From positions 1 to 7,222 of the forward strand of contig CANKOT010000113.1 in NCBI GenBank assembly GCA_947484245.1: 7,222 nucleotides of DNA. Direction: 5' to 3'. The notes under the pieces are model-generated. The model had not been told where the DNA came from and searched no databases. It saw only the letters and a list, made by a program, of their open reading frames with translations. Shown piece after piece: positions 1-6,274 of the stretch. This DNA comes from Comamonadaceae bacterium. GTDB lineage: Bacteria; Pseudomonadota; Gammaproteobacteria; Burkholderiales; Burkholderiaceae. The position numbers and the translations under genes were made by a program. Position 1 is the first letter of the stretch, and each line of letters starts with the position of its first letter.

Positions 1-57
1 AAAAGTCCTCGATGGCTGGCAGGTTCTCACCCACGCGTCTGCTTTTCTCCGCGCCAT
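1..57 (-). CDS. possible 5' end of the next minus-strand gene (partial)
   Basis: An ATG at 57 opens a minus-strand frame that stays open to the window edge, reading MARRKADAWVRTCQPSRTF. A GAGG lies about 12 bases upstream (70-73), a rather long spacing for a ribosome binding site, and the wzi-like gene ends 14 bases before the ATG. I do not recognise the 19 residues. A second open minus-strand frame (KIYYGAEKSRRVGENLPAIE and onward) looks equally protein-like, but it has no ATG, GTG or TTG between its upstream TAG and the edge. The edge may therefore hold a real gene start, a broken gene, or noncoding sequence. No terminator is visible after wzi, so transcription probably continues leftwards. 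Confidence 0.2.
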   Translation of the reverse strand, partial: MARRKADAWVRTCQPSRTF

Positions 58-71
58 AGTAGATCTTTACC

Positions 72-1586
72 TCACAACCGCTTCGCTACCGCCACCCCAG
101 CCCTCAAACTACTGCGCTGCCCACTAGCCAAGCCGGCATCCTGCGCATAACGGGTGAAAGCAAACTCAGGCGTTATGCTCACTCCGTTCCAAAGCAAGGT
201 TCTCTGAGCACTCAAGCCCCACATGCTGCCATGAGGCTGATCAACGCCAGGAGTGTAAACACCCACGCTTGTGACTATGCGGCCAAAATACAGCTTGGCC
301 ATTTGCATGTTGGCAGCATCCATCCAACCCAGCGTAATCAAAGAAGCACCGGCGCCTTGAGATGCACCCACCCAACGCCCCCCATTGGTATAGCCCTGCT
401 GATACACAACATTTACATAGCCCGGAAACTTAGGCTTGTTTTCCCAAGGCAAGCTGTTTGCATTGGTGTTGGCATACTCGGCAAAAACTCGGAAGCGGCC
501 ATCGGCGTATGTATTTTCAAAACCCCAGAGGCTCATGAATTTGTAGGGCAACGGAATTTTGCCAGCGGCGTCCTCACCCATCCACTGCGTATAAGCTGCG
601 CAAGAGCCCCATAACAAAGGGCAGCGCACGCGCGTGTCGTAGCCCGCAATTTGTGCACTGGTATCTTCAAAATTATCAGTGGTTTCTTTGTTCACCTGCT
701 GCCCAAAGAAAGCTTTAACAAACGTGCTTAAACCACCAGGCCGCCCAGCGCCTCCAGACTGCATGCCTCGGCTAAAACCAACCTCTAACCAAGGCTTCGG
801 TTTGATAGTTAGGCGAGTGCCAGAAAACAAATAGCCTTGATGCTGATTGACCACCACCAATGGGTCTTGTGCCTTGGCCACAAACACATCTAAGTTCCAA
901 GGACCCATCCAAGCCAGCCATGGGCTGTCTGATTGTTTGATGGTGCCGCGCTGCATACCTACGCCTTGCCATGCAGGGCTGTTGCTACTGTTTACCAAGC
1001 TGCTTTGCCATCCAGGGCCCCACCAAAACTGATGCGCAAAAATATGGGCGTTCCAGCCGCCAAAGCCTAGTGCAGCGGTGCTTCCTTCGGGGCTGAAGTT
1101 TGAATGTTCGGTAATGGCAGAAGCATTGCTTTCTGCACGAATACCTAAACGGCCAGCAAATGAGACACCATCGGCTTGGCCTGCATGCCATTCTGCAGAA
1201 CGAAAGCTCGCGTTTGAGCCGTTTGAGTAGTTGTCAGAAAAGCCTACCAAGGCTTGCGAGTGGTTACGCGTTTGAAGTTGAAAGGTGCTTCTGTTTTGGA
1301 CTAAAGTCAACTCGTTTTGAACAAACAAACTGGCAGCGAAATTTGTAGTGTCAGCCTTGGAATACAAGGCCAAGGCAGACAAACTTTGTGCCACCGCACC
1401 AGATGGCAAAGGCCATTGAGTGGTGAGAACAGGAAGCTCTTGTTGGTCGGCGAGCCATTGCAAATAGTGACGGGCCACCCACGAAGGGGTAAATGAAGCA
1501 GAAGCTTGAGACACAACCTGCGCTTGAACATTGGCAGTGGCCAAAGTTACACTCAAAAACAAAGTCCAATTAATCAATTTTTTCAT
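72..1586 (-). CDS. wzi: Wzi-family outer-membrane capsule assembly protein
   Basis: This is a 504-residue protein resembling the capsule assembly family typified by E. coli Wzi, an outer-membrane beta-barrel that binds exported polymer and organises it at the cell surface. The ATG at 1586 is chosen because it begins a clean signal peptide: MKK, a hydrophobic stretch to about residue 18, and cleavage after VQA at residue 22. The helical stretch with WPLP (near residues 58-60) precedes barrel strands rich in alternating aromatic residues. Family-like motifs are FWWGPGWQSSLV (187-198), WMGPWNLDVF (about 226-235) and LEVGFSRGMQ followed by GAGRPGG (about 267-285). Two cysteines near 322 and 329 could form a disulfide. 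Length is close to Wzi (about 480). The frame stays open 14 codons upstream to an ATG at 1628, but those codons match the tail of an IS3 transposase and are not part of the protein. No strong ribosome binding site is visible before 1586. The gene is last in the minus-strand export cluster and is cut off from wzz by the IS remnant. Confidence 0.9.
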   Translation of the reverse strand: MKKLINWTLFLSVTLATANVQAQVVSQASASFTPSWVARHYLQWLADQQELPVLTTQWPLPSGAVAQSLSALALYSKADTTNFAASLFVQNELTLVQNRSTFQLQTRNHSQALVGFSDNYSNGSNASFRSAEWHAGQADGVSFAGRLGIRAESNASAITEHSNFSPEGSTAALGFGGWNAHIFAHQFWWGPGWQSSLVNSSNSPAWQGVGMQRGTIKQSDSPWLAWMGPWNLDVFVAKAQDPLVVVNQHQGYLFSGTRLTIKPKPWLEVGFSRGMQSGGAGRPGGLSTFVKAFFGQQVNKETTDNFEDTSAQIAGYDTRVRCPLLWGSCAAYTQWMGEDAAGKIPLPYKFMSLWGFENTYADGRFRVFAEYANTNANSLPWENKPKFPGYVNVVYQQGYTNGGRWVGASQGAGASLITLGWMDAANMQMAKLYFGRIVTSVGVYTPGVDQPHGSMWGLSAQRTLLWNGVSITPEFAFTRYAQDAGLASGQRSSLRAGVAVAKRL

Positions 1587-1587
1587 G

Positions 1588-1800
1588 ATGTATTTACTTA
1601 ATTTCGTGGATACAACATCAAGATGCATGTGGTATGGAACATGATTGCAGAAACCCTCTATCTAATCGAAGATTTCTGACTTGGCTTTCACCCATTTTGC
1701 GGAGATCCTTTTTTGCCTGCTTACTCTTCACGTTGCTGCAGAACGATTCAGCCACCGCTTTACACCAGAAATTTACCCGTCGGCACATGCACGGGCTCAC
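1588..1800 (-). pseudogene. IS3-family orfB transposase C-terminal fragment, frameshifted
   Basis: In one minus-strand frame, 1788 to about 1696 reads MCRRVNFWCKAVAESFCSNV then KSKQAKKDLRK. It resembles the IS3 OrfB segment with the pattern MSRRGNCWDNAVAESFF followed by a basic KK stretch, which contains the last catalytic Glu (AVAESF). After a frameshift, 1688 to about 1605 reads KAKSEIFD, a TAG stop (1662-1664), then IEGFCNHVPYHMHLDVVS. This resembles the family C-terminus, where SEIFDYIExFYN is followed by RRHSHLxGVSP. The second frame is the same as that of wzi and runs into it without a stop after 1662. Only about the last quarter of orfB remains; the upstream DDE region is deleted. Confidence 0.85.
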
Positions 1801-1837
1801 GCGGTTATCCTTGCATTAGCTGTTGAACCGAAGGCGG

Positions 1838-1987
1838 TTTTTTTAGTTTGTCGCGCTGCACTTTGAGCTTGGCATCATCACGTTGCAGTCGTGCAATCTC
1901 AGCTTATTCGGTTTTACGATTGCCCAAGCCGGGGAATGCCTCATGCGGATCTTCGCTGAGTTCCTTTATCCATCGCCGAAGCATGTT
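1838..1987 (-). pseudogene. IS3-family orfA transposase fragment, interrupted
   Basis: The minus-strand reading from 1987 gives NMLRRWIKELSEDPHEAFPG, then LGNRKTE, a TAA stop (1904-1906), and AEIARLQRDDAKLKVQRDKL followed by KK. This follows the C-terminal half of IS3-group OrfA, whose usual pattern is a LRRW helix end, an AFPGxG turn, a KPEQxEI segment and a leucine-zipper-like helix ending in RDxLKK. The stop sits where the family has Gln, consistent with a single CAA-to-TAA change. The N-terminal helix-turn-helix half is absent; a TAA (1994-1996) stands upstream. The KK codons lie in a run of seven A (1838-1844 on the plus strand as T7), at the position where IS3 elements carry their programmed -1 frameshift site. 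The gene is dead. Confidence 0.85.
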
Positions 1988-2006
1988 CGTTTTTTAACAA
2001 AAAACG
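1988..2006. repeat. perfect AT-rich palindrome between wzz stop and IS remnant
   Basis: CGTTTTTT, a 3-base loop AAC, then AAAAAACG: 8-base arms, perfect. It starts directly after the wzz-like stop codon (TGA at 2007-2009) and ends where recognisable orfA sequence begins. It could act as a weak transcription end or mark the insertion boundary. It lacks the GC-rich stem of a standard intrinsic terminator. Confidence 0.5.
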
Positions 2007-3215
2007 TCATGAACGCCCCAAAGCCCTGCGCCATGAGTTCTTGAGTTGCGCCATCTTTAGTGCAGACTCAGAGTCCTGGCCCGCATTCAAAAGAGCTTGC
2101 CTTACAAACACAAACAAAAGCAGCGCAAATCCAGAAGCCAGCGCTGCGATAACCGCAATCATGGCCTTTTTCGGTTTAGCTTTTCTTTCAGGGGCCTGCG
2201 CCGCATCGAGCACCTGAATCACTGCACCTTCACGGGCCTCGTCCACCTTCGCTATCTCAAACTGTTTGCTGAAGAGCTCAAACAATGTCTCATGGTATTT
2301 GAACTCGCGGTAATTTGTAACGTAGTCACCTTCTGAGGTGGCTTTGCCGCCTGTTGAGGGCGAGTTTTTTTCTTGCTTGCTTAGTTGAGCTCTTAAGTTA
2401 GCCAATTCATTCAAGGCTTGCTTGAAGTCTGGAGCGGTTTCAGCAAAATAACCGCGCATAGCGCCAAGCTTGACCTCTTGTACAGTCACAGCTGCTTGAA
2501 GGCCCGCTACAGCAGCTACAGCGGATGCAGGGTTGGATTTCAAAACACTGCTAGAAACTCCCGTGGCCTTCAAAGCGATCTCAGATCGAATCAATTCGTT
2601 TTTCGCTTGGGTGAGTTGCTTTTCAAAAAAGAGACGGCGTTGTTGGGCTTCTGTGGTTGCTAGCTTGCCAAGAAGTTTGCCAAGTTCTTCAACAAACCCG
2701 TTCGCAAGTTCGGCTGCGAACTTAGGGTCTTTATCATCAACTTCAACAGAAATTAAACCGTCTTTGCCAGAGACTGCTCTGACGCTGACAGTTAAAGCTA
2801 ATCGTGCATCTGTTTTGGTTTTAGCTTCATAGCGTTCAAGAAGTTTGAAGCGTTCAATAAGTGAGTCTTGAAGCGTGACGCTTTTCATGTAAGCGATGAA
2901 CTGATCTGCAGGGTTTTTGATACCCCCTACTGCGCCAGCCACCCCCCCCAAGTTACCCAAACTGGCCAACATACTGGCCGCAGCACTTTGCTGTTGCTGT
3001 GGCGGCAAGAACTGTGTTTTGGCTGTGTAGGTAGGCGGAATAGAAAAACTGTATCCCAAAGCAATCAGACCAACAGCCAAAGGCCCAAGCACCAACAACC
3101 TCAGGTTGTCCACAACGGTCTGGAGCAAATCGAGCAGGCTTATTTCATCGTCGTCTTGCATGCCCATGGGCATATTGTTTTCAGCGCTTTGGTTGTCGTT
3201 CACAGTTTGCGGCAT
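2007..3215 (-). CDS. Wzz/PCP-family polysaccharide chain-length or export protein
   Basis: This 402-residue protein has the layout of polysaccharide co-polymerases. It has a short acidic cytoplasmic N-terminus (DDDEISLLDLLQTV, 21-34), a first membrane segment at about 38-58, and a periplasmic domain opening with PPTYTAKTQFLPP (60-72), the usual Wzz motif. A long helical, coiled-coil-like region (about 188-285) follows. Then comes a segment resembling the GNVR/G-rich region of tyrosine-kinase-type PCPs (about 302-350, with QVLDAAQAPERKAKPKK) and a second membrane segment at 351-374. A 28-residue basic tail ends the protein; there is no Walker A motif and no kinase domain, so any Wzc-type kinase must be encoded elsewhere. 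It is expected to sit in the inner membrane, set polymer length and contact the outer-membrane exporter. The start is supported by GAGGAA five bases upstream and by tight coupling to the preceding exporter gene. KpsE-type and Wzz-type roles cannot be separated from sequence alone. Confidence 0.9.
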   Translation of the reverse strand: MPQTVNDNQSAENNMPMGMQDDDEISLLDLLQTVVDNLRLLVLGPLAVGLIALGYSFSIPPTYTAKTQFLPPQQQQSAAASMLASLGNLGGVAGAVGGIKNPADQFIAYMKSVTLQDSLIERFKLLERYEAKTKTDARLALTVSVRAVSGKDGLISVEVDDKDPKFAAELANGFVEELGKLLGKLATTEAQQRRLFFEKQLTQAKNELIRSEIALKATGVSSSVLKSNPASAVAAVAGLQAAVTVQEVKLGAMRGYFAETAPDFKQALNELANLRAQLSKQEKNSPSTGGKATSEGDYVTNYREFKYHETLFELFSKQFEIAKVDEAREGAVIQVLDAAQAPERKAKPKKAMIAVIAALASGFALLLFVFVRQALLNAGQDSESALKMAQLKNSWRRALGRS

Positions 3216-3216
3216 A

Positions 3217-5628
3217 TCAATTCCTCAGCGTCCTGATGGCCGCAGCACCAATGCCCAAGTTGCTGAAAATTTGTGTCCAGTCTCTCAGACCTCGAATGAA
3301 GATGTTGTAGCCACTTTCGCGGTCTATTTTGGATGGCACTACCACGGTGTCGCCTGGCATCAGTTTGGTGCTTTCTAAGCTGGTGAACCAGCCTGCGGCC
3401 TTTCTGCTAAAAATAGAGCCGTCTGCGCGCAACACAAAGGCTTGTGAAAGTTCGGAGTCTTCATTCACACCTGCAGAGGTGATTACATCGCCCACCGTTT
3501 TGCCCTGCCGGAAAATATACACGTTGTCGTTGTTCACGCTACCAACTGCAGAAATAAAGGCTGGCAAGGTGGGTATCAAAATGGTGTCGCCATCTTCCAA
3601 GGGCAGGTTGGGCAGGTTTTGTTTGACAGGGTCTAGCTCTAAACTCACTCGGCCTTTGCTTTTGATAGCTTTAAGGCGGGCAATTTGGGCTTGCATTTGT
3701 TGCTGCTGTTGCTGTTGCAAAGTGGCTGCTTGTGCTGCTCGGTCGGCAGTTAGGTTGGCAACCAGAGTAGCGCCGGCAGACGCATCTTGGGCTTCAAGGC
3801 GGCGTATTACCTGGTCTAAGTTGTCTTGCTGTTGCTTGCGCACGCTTTCGCGGGTGAACTCGGTGCCATACAAGTAGGCTTGGGATGTGAGGCCGCCCAC
3901 GCGCTGGATGAGCTGGGTAAGTGTTTCGCCTGGCTTGGCTTGATACACACCAGGAGCCGCCACTTCACCTTCAATGCGCACCAAGCGGGTTATGCGTTCG
4001 GCGGGCAGCTGTACATCGGAGCTGCTCATGATGGTCACCACGTCGCCAGGCTGCAATGGCAGGTTGTGGACAGGGTCTTTTTGCAAGACGGCTTTGCCGA
4101 GGTTAAAAGAGATAAGCTCTACGCGCAGGTCTTTGGTGTTGAGGCGCTCTACTACGGCGTAGTCCCAGTTAATTTGATCTAATATGCTGTTGATGCGGCT
4201 GGACACATTGGCGCCAGCATTTTTGGTGTCTTTGAGTTTGCCCAGTTCTTCAAGAGGGCCGTCTGCGCCCAACTTAACATCTAAACTTTGAACCAGTTTG
4301 TTTTTGCGCTTGTAGTAATCTGGCGTTACAAGCGCTTCGCGGTCGGGTATGAGATCGGACACGCGCATGTTGGCTGTCCAGGGGTGTCGCAAGGGTTGGG
4401 CCACGGTACCTTGCAAGGTAATGGCGTTGGCAAAGGCTGGGCTTATGGGCAGCAGTACCAATACGTCGCCATCTTTAAGGTCTGCGTCTAGGCCTTGTGT
4501 GTTGAGCACCAGGTTTTGCACTTGGCGGTTGGCGGAGTTGTTGGCTTGGGTTGATTGTGCGGCTTGCCAGCCAATTCTTTCTAGCAAGGCTTTTTGTTGG
4601 CTGGCCAAGGCAGACAGGCCGCCGCCCAATGCCAATACATCTTTCACTTTTGAGTTGGGCTTCAATTCATAAATAGCGCCATGGTCTGTGGCGCCCACCA
4701 AGGCCATGCGGGGGCCGGCGGGGGGAATCATGATGACGTCGCCAGGCTGCAAGGCGGCGTCTTTGCTTTTGTCGCCTTTGGCAATAAAGTCATACAGGTC
4801 TAGGGTGGTAATGGTTCTGCCGCCGCGCTTGAGTTCAATTTGGCGCATGCTGCCGTTAGTGTTGGGGCCGCCGCTGGCAAATACGGCATTCACCAAAGTG
4901 CTAAGGCTGTTGAGGTTGTAGGTGCCAGGCTGGTTGGCTTGGCCCACCACGTATACGGTCATGCCGCGCAGTTTACCGAGGGCCGCGTTTACGTTCACGT
5001 TGTTAAATACGGTGCCTATTTGTTTTTTGAGCACAGACTCAAGGTCTTTTACTTGCACGCCACCTAAGGTGATGGCACCAATTTTGGGCAAGTTTATTTG
5101 GCCGTTGCGGTCTAGGGTTTGGTTGCCTGCAAAGTCTACAGTGCCCCATATTTGAATGCGCACTTCGTCACCCGGGCCCAATACATATTCGCTTGGGGCT
5201 GGAGCTGCTGAGTCGGCCGCATACGCGCCAGGGTTTTCAAAAAGACTGGCGCCAAAATGGGGTAGCAAAATGCCAGTGCCTTCAAGGACAAAGCGCTGAA
5301 ACTGGCTGGGCACTTGAGTCTTGGCAGCTTTAAGAGGTGTGAGGTTGCCACGCTGCGCATCTGTGGCGCCAAAGTCTGGGCGGGGGGTAGTGGTGGGCAT
5401 GCCTGCGCCTTGGGCAGTTAAACCACCAGGGTCGGCAGTGCCGGGCGCAGTGCCTGCTTGGCCCGCAGCAAAAAGCCCACCTGTTGAGCCCAGCAAAGGT
5501 GCGGCGGCGCCCATTGAGCTTGCACCACCCTTGGCGGTTTGTGCCAAGGCAGTTTGCAAAGGCAAAGCACTTAAACCACTAATTAAACATATCAAGCCAA
5601 ATTTGCGGGTGTTAGAAAATGAATTCAT
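3217..5628 (-). CDS. large SLBB-repeat polysaccharide export protein (Wza-type, outer membrane)
   Basis: This is an 803-residue periplasmic/outer-membrane exporter. The ATG at 5628 is preferred over a GTG at 5661 because it places a normal signal peptide at the N-terminus: basic region to K9, hydrophobic core, cleavage after ALA at 29. A Gly/Ala/Thr-rich linker (about 30-80) follows. The polysaccharide export domain begins at YVLGPGDEVRIQIWG (148-162), with LDRNGQINLPKIG (about 172-184). After it come repeated SLBB-like units, each opening with a VxGxxxxPGxY-type strand (near 225, 307, 402, 550 and 692). The units end in LxxGDxxxxP-type strands (near 293, 384, 525, 677 and 756). A Gln-rich helix (about 590-655) is inserted in the fourth unit. 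The C-terminus (YNIFIRGLRDWTQIFSNLGI and beyond) could be the amphipathic helix that crosses the outer membrane. E. coli Wza is about 380 residues, so this is the long, multi-SLBB class. No lipobox is seen: the only early Cys (C14) follows Ile. It leads the export operon. Confidence 0.92.
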   Translation of the reverse strand: MNSFSNTRKFGLICLISGLSALPLQTALAQTAKGGASSMGAAAPLLGSTGGLFAAGQAGTAPGTADPGGLTAQGAGMPTTTPRPDFGATDAQRGNLTPLKAAKTQVPSQFQRFVLEGTGILLPHFGASLFENPGAYAADSAAPAPSEYVLGPGDEVRIQIWGTVDFAGNQTLDRNGQINLPKIGAITLGGVQVKDLESVLKKQIGTVFNNVNVNAALGKLRGMTVYVVGQANQPGTYNLNSLSTLVNAVFASGGPNTNGSMRQIELKRGGRTITTLDLYDFIAKGDKSKDAALQPGDVIMIPPAGPRMALVGATDHGAIYELKPNSKVKDVLALGGGLSALASQQKALLERIGWQAAQSTQANNSANRQVQNLVLNTQGLDADLKDGDVLVLLPISPAFANAITLQGTVAQPLRHPWTANMRVSDLIPDREALVTPDYYKRKNKLVQSLDVKLGADGPLEELGKLKDTKNAGANVSSRINSILDQINWDYAVVERLNTKDLRVELISFNLGKAVLQKDPVHNLPLQPGDVVTIMSSSDVQLPAERITRLVRIEGEVAAPGVYQAKPGETLTQLIQRVGGLTSQAYLYGTEFTRESVRKQQQDNLDQVIRRLEAQDASAGATLVANLTADRAAQAATLQQQQQQQMQAQIARLKAIKSKGRVSLELDPVKQNLPNLPLEDGDTILIPTLPAFISAVGSVNNDNVYIFRQGKTVGDVITSAGVNEDSELSQAFVLRADGSIFSRKAAGWFTSLESTKLMPGDTVVVPSKIDRESGYNIFIRGLRDWTQIFSNLGIGAAAIRTLRN
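3221..3226 (-). promoter_or_regulatory. ribosome binding site of the wzz-like gene inside the upstream ORF
   Basis: GAGGAA on the minus strand ends five bases before the ATG at 3215. It overlaps the last codons of the exporter gene, whose TGA (3217-3219) is separated from the ATG by one base. This arrangement predicts translational coupling of the two export proteins. Confidence 0.8.
3697..3717 (-). repeat. CAA/CAG run encoding seven glutamines
   Basis: Seven consecutive Gln codons (mixed CAA and CAG) lie inside the helical insertion of the SLBB exporter, followed by MQAQ. Mixed codons make it less slip-prone than a pure repeat. It probably belongs to a coiled-coil hairpin projecting from the fourth SLBB unit. 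Confidence 0.8.
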
Positions 5629-5720
5629 TGAATAAGTTTTTTCTGGGAATAAAGGTAGCACAACCTACTACAAAGCCAACTATATAAATGATATAAAAAC
5701 AAGGATGAAATTTTAATTCT
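5629..5720 (-). promoter_or_regulatory. AT-rich leader of the export operon with an ops-like small hairpin
   Basis: This 92-base stretch between the large hairpin and the exporter ATG is AT-rich (notably 5681-5720), with TATATA-like stretches at 5681-5686 and 5691-5696 that could serve as a -10, though no convincing -35 was found. At 5655-5668 the minus strand reads GTAG-GTTGTG-CTAC, a 4-bp stem that can shift to AGGT/ACCT. It is followed by CTTTATTC. This recalls the E. coli ops element (GGCGGTAGCGTG followed by a T-rich stretch), the site bound by RfaH, but it is not an exact match. Promoter and ops assignments are inference. Confidence 0.3.
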
Positions 5721-5764
5721 GAATCGCCCCGTATTTTGAGGAGGCTCAAAATAAGGGGCGATTC
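5721..5764. terminator. long near-perfect hairpin downstream of the NusG-like gene
   Basis: The outer arms GAATCGCCCC (5721-5730) and GGGGCGATTC (5755-5764) pair perfectly. One mismatch (5731/5754) follows, then the inner arms TATTTTGAG (5732-5740) and CTCAAAATA (5745-5753), closing on a 4-base loop. That gives 19 base pairs in a 44-base unit. On the minus strand it begins 12 bases after the stop of the NusG-like gene and lies 92 bases before the exporter start. The sequence after it on the minus strand is AGAATTAAAATTT, not a clean U-run, and the plus-strand side also has none. It could be an atypical terminator, an attenuator for the operon, or an RNA processing/stability structure. Confidence 0.6.
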
Positions 5765-5776
5765 AATTATTCGGCA

Positions 5777-6274
5777 TCAAGCCCGCTTACTCAGACTCCC
5801 GGGCTCGATTGACAGGCGCACTTGCTTGCTCATGATCTCAATGAGCACCATCACGCGCGCTATGCCGTCGGCCATTTGGTAAATGGCCTCCAGGCCGGCA
5901 TAGGGGCCCTGGTTAATGCGCAGCTGTTCACCGGGGGCAAAGTGCGACTGCTGCAGGGGCTGGGCTTGCAGTTGGGCTTGGATGGTCGAGACCAAAGCAT
6001 CGTCTACCTTGGCCGGCATATTGCCAAAGCTGACCAGGCGGCTAACGCCGGTGGTGTAGCGGATAGGGTTCCAGCTTTTGCCTTGCTGGCCGGCGTCCAG
6101 GCGTATGAAAAAGTAGCGTGGAAAAAGCGGCTCGTCGACCGGCACCAAAAGCTTGCGGCGCAGCTTTTCAACGCTGATCAGCGGCATATAACACTCATAA
6201 CCCTGGCGCTGTAGGTTGACTAGCGCCAAGGCCTCTTGCCTTGGTTTGCTGTGAATGAGGTACCAGCTGAACAT
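5777..6274 (-). CDS. RfaH-like NusG paralogue (transcription antiterminator)
   Basis: This 165-residue protein matches the size of RfaH (162). The NGN domain opens with MFSWYLIHSKPRQE and contains FPRYFFIRL (51-59) and TTGVSRLVSFG (74-84), a strong signature of NusG/RfaH proteins. A KOW-type C-terminal domain follows with PGEQLRINQGPYAGLEA (114-130). Such proteins bind the clamp region of RNA polymerase, suppress pausing and Rho termination, and in RfaH load at ops sites of long surface-polysaccharide operons. The ATG at 6274 is chosen over the TTG at 6286 because family members start just before the SWY motif; no good ribosome binding site is visible for either. It stands immediately upstream of the export operon on the same strand. 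This is a common place for dedicated NusG paralogues and suggests that the operon is its target. It is not the housekeeping nusG, which normally lies by secE and is longer. I leave the symbol empty because orthology to rfaH is not shown. Confidence 0.88.
   Translation of the reverse strand: MFSWYLIHSKPRQEALALVNLQRQGYECYMPLISVEKLRRKLLVPVDEPLFPRYFFIRLDAGQQGKSWNPIRYTTGVSRLVSFGNMPAKVDDALVSTIQAQLQAQPLQQSHFAPGEQLRINQGPYAGLEAIYQMADGIARVMVLIEIMSKQVRLSIEPGSLSKRA

Larger units (their letters stand above)
1588..1990 (-). mobile_element. degenerate IS3-family insertion sequence remnant
   Basis: The whole gap between the wzz-like and wzi-like genes is filled by decayed pieces of an IS3-family transposon in minus-strand order: the orfA C-terminal part, a short unassignable junction (about 1801-1837), then the orfB C-terminal end. 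The DDE catalytic core of orfB is missing, so the element has an internal deletion and cannot transpose by itself. At least two in-frame stops (TAA 1904-1906, TAG 1662-1664) and one frameshift (around 1688-1696) are visible. I see no terminal inverted repeats or target duplication. The left boundary is near the wzi start codon; the right boundary abuts a small palindrome just after the wzz stop. The family call rests on recognised motifs, not on a database search. Confidence 0.85.

Noticed and set aside
1618..1800. Small minus-strand ORF of 60 codons starting with GTG
   Set aside because: Its residues 5-35 are a decayed piece of IS3 OrfB and the rest is out-of-frame remnant, so it is not a separate gene.
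1805..1833. CGGTT/AACCG inverted pair, considered as an integron attC or terminator
   Set aside because: Arms are only 5 bp with a 19-base unpaired centre, and there are no attC core sites; it lies at the IS deletion junction.
3329..3877. 182-codon plus-strand ORF with a run of cysteines
   Set aside because: It lies wholly inside the SLBB exporter gene; the Cys run is the antisense reading of the Gln codons.
5587..5589. Cys14 of the exporter as a lipoprotein acylation site
   Set aside because: The residue before it is Ile (LIC), not Gly, Ala or Ser, and the hydrophobic core continues past it to an ALA cleavage site.
5629..5661. GTG start at 5661 for the exporter, adding 11 residues
   Set aside because: It would put polar residues before the signal peptide; the ATG at 5628 gives a standard one.
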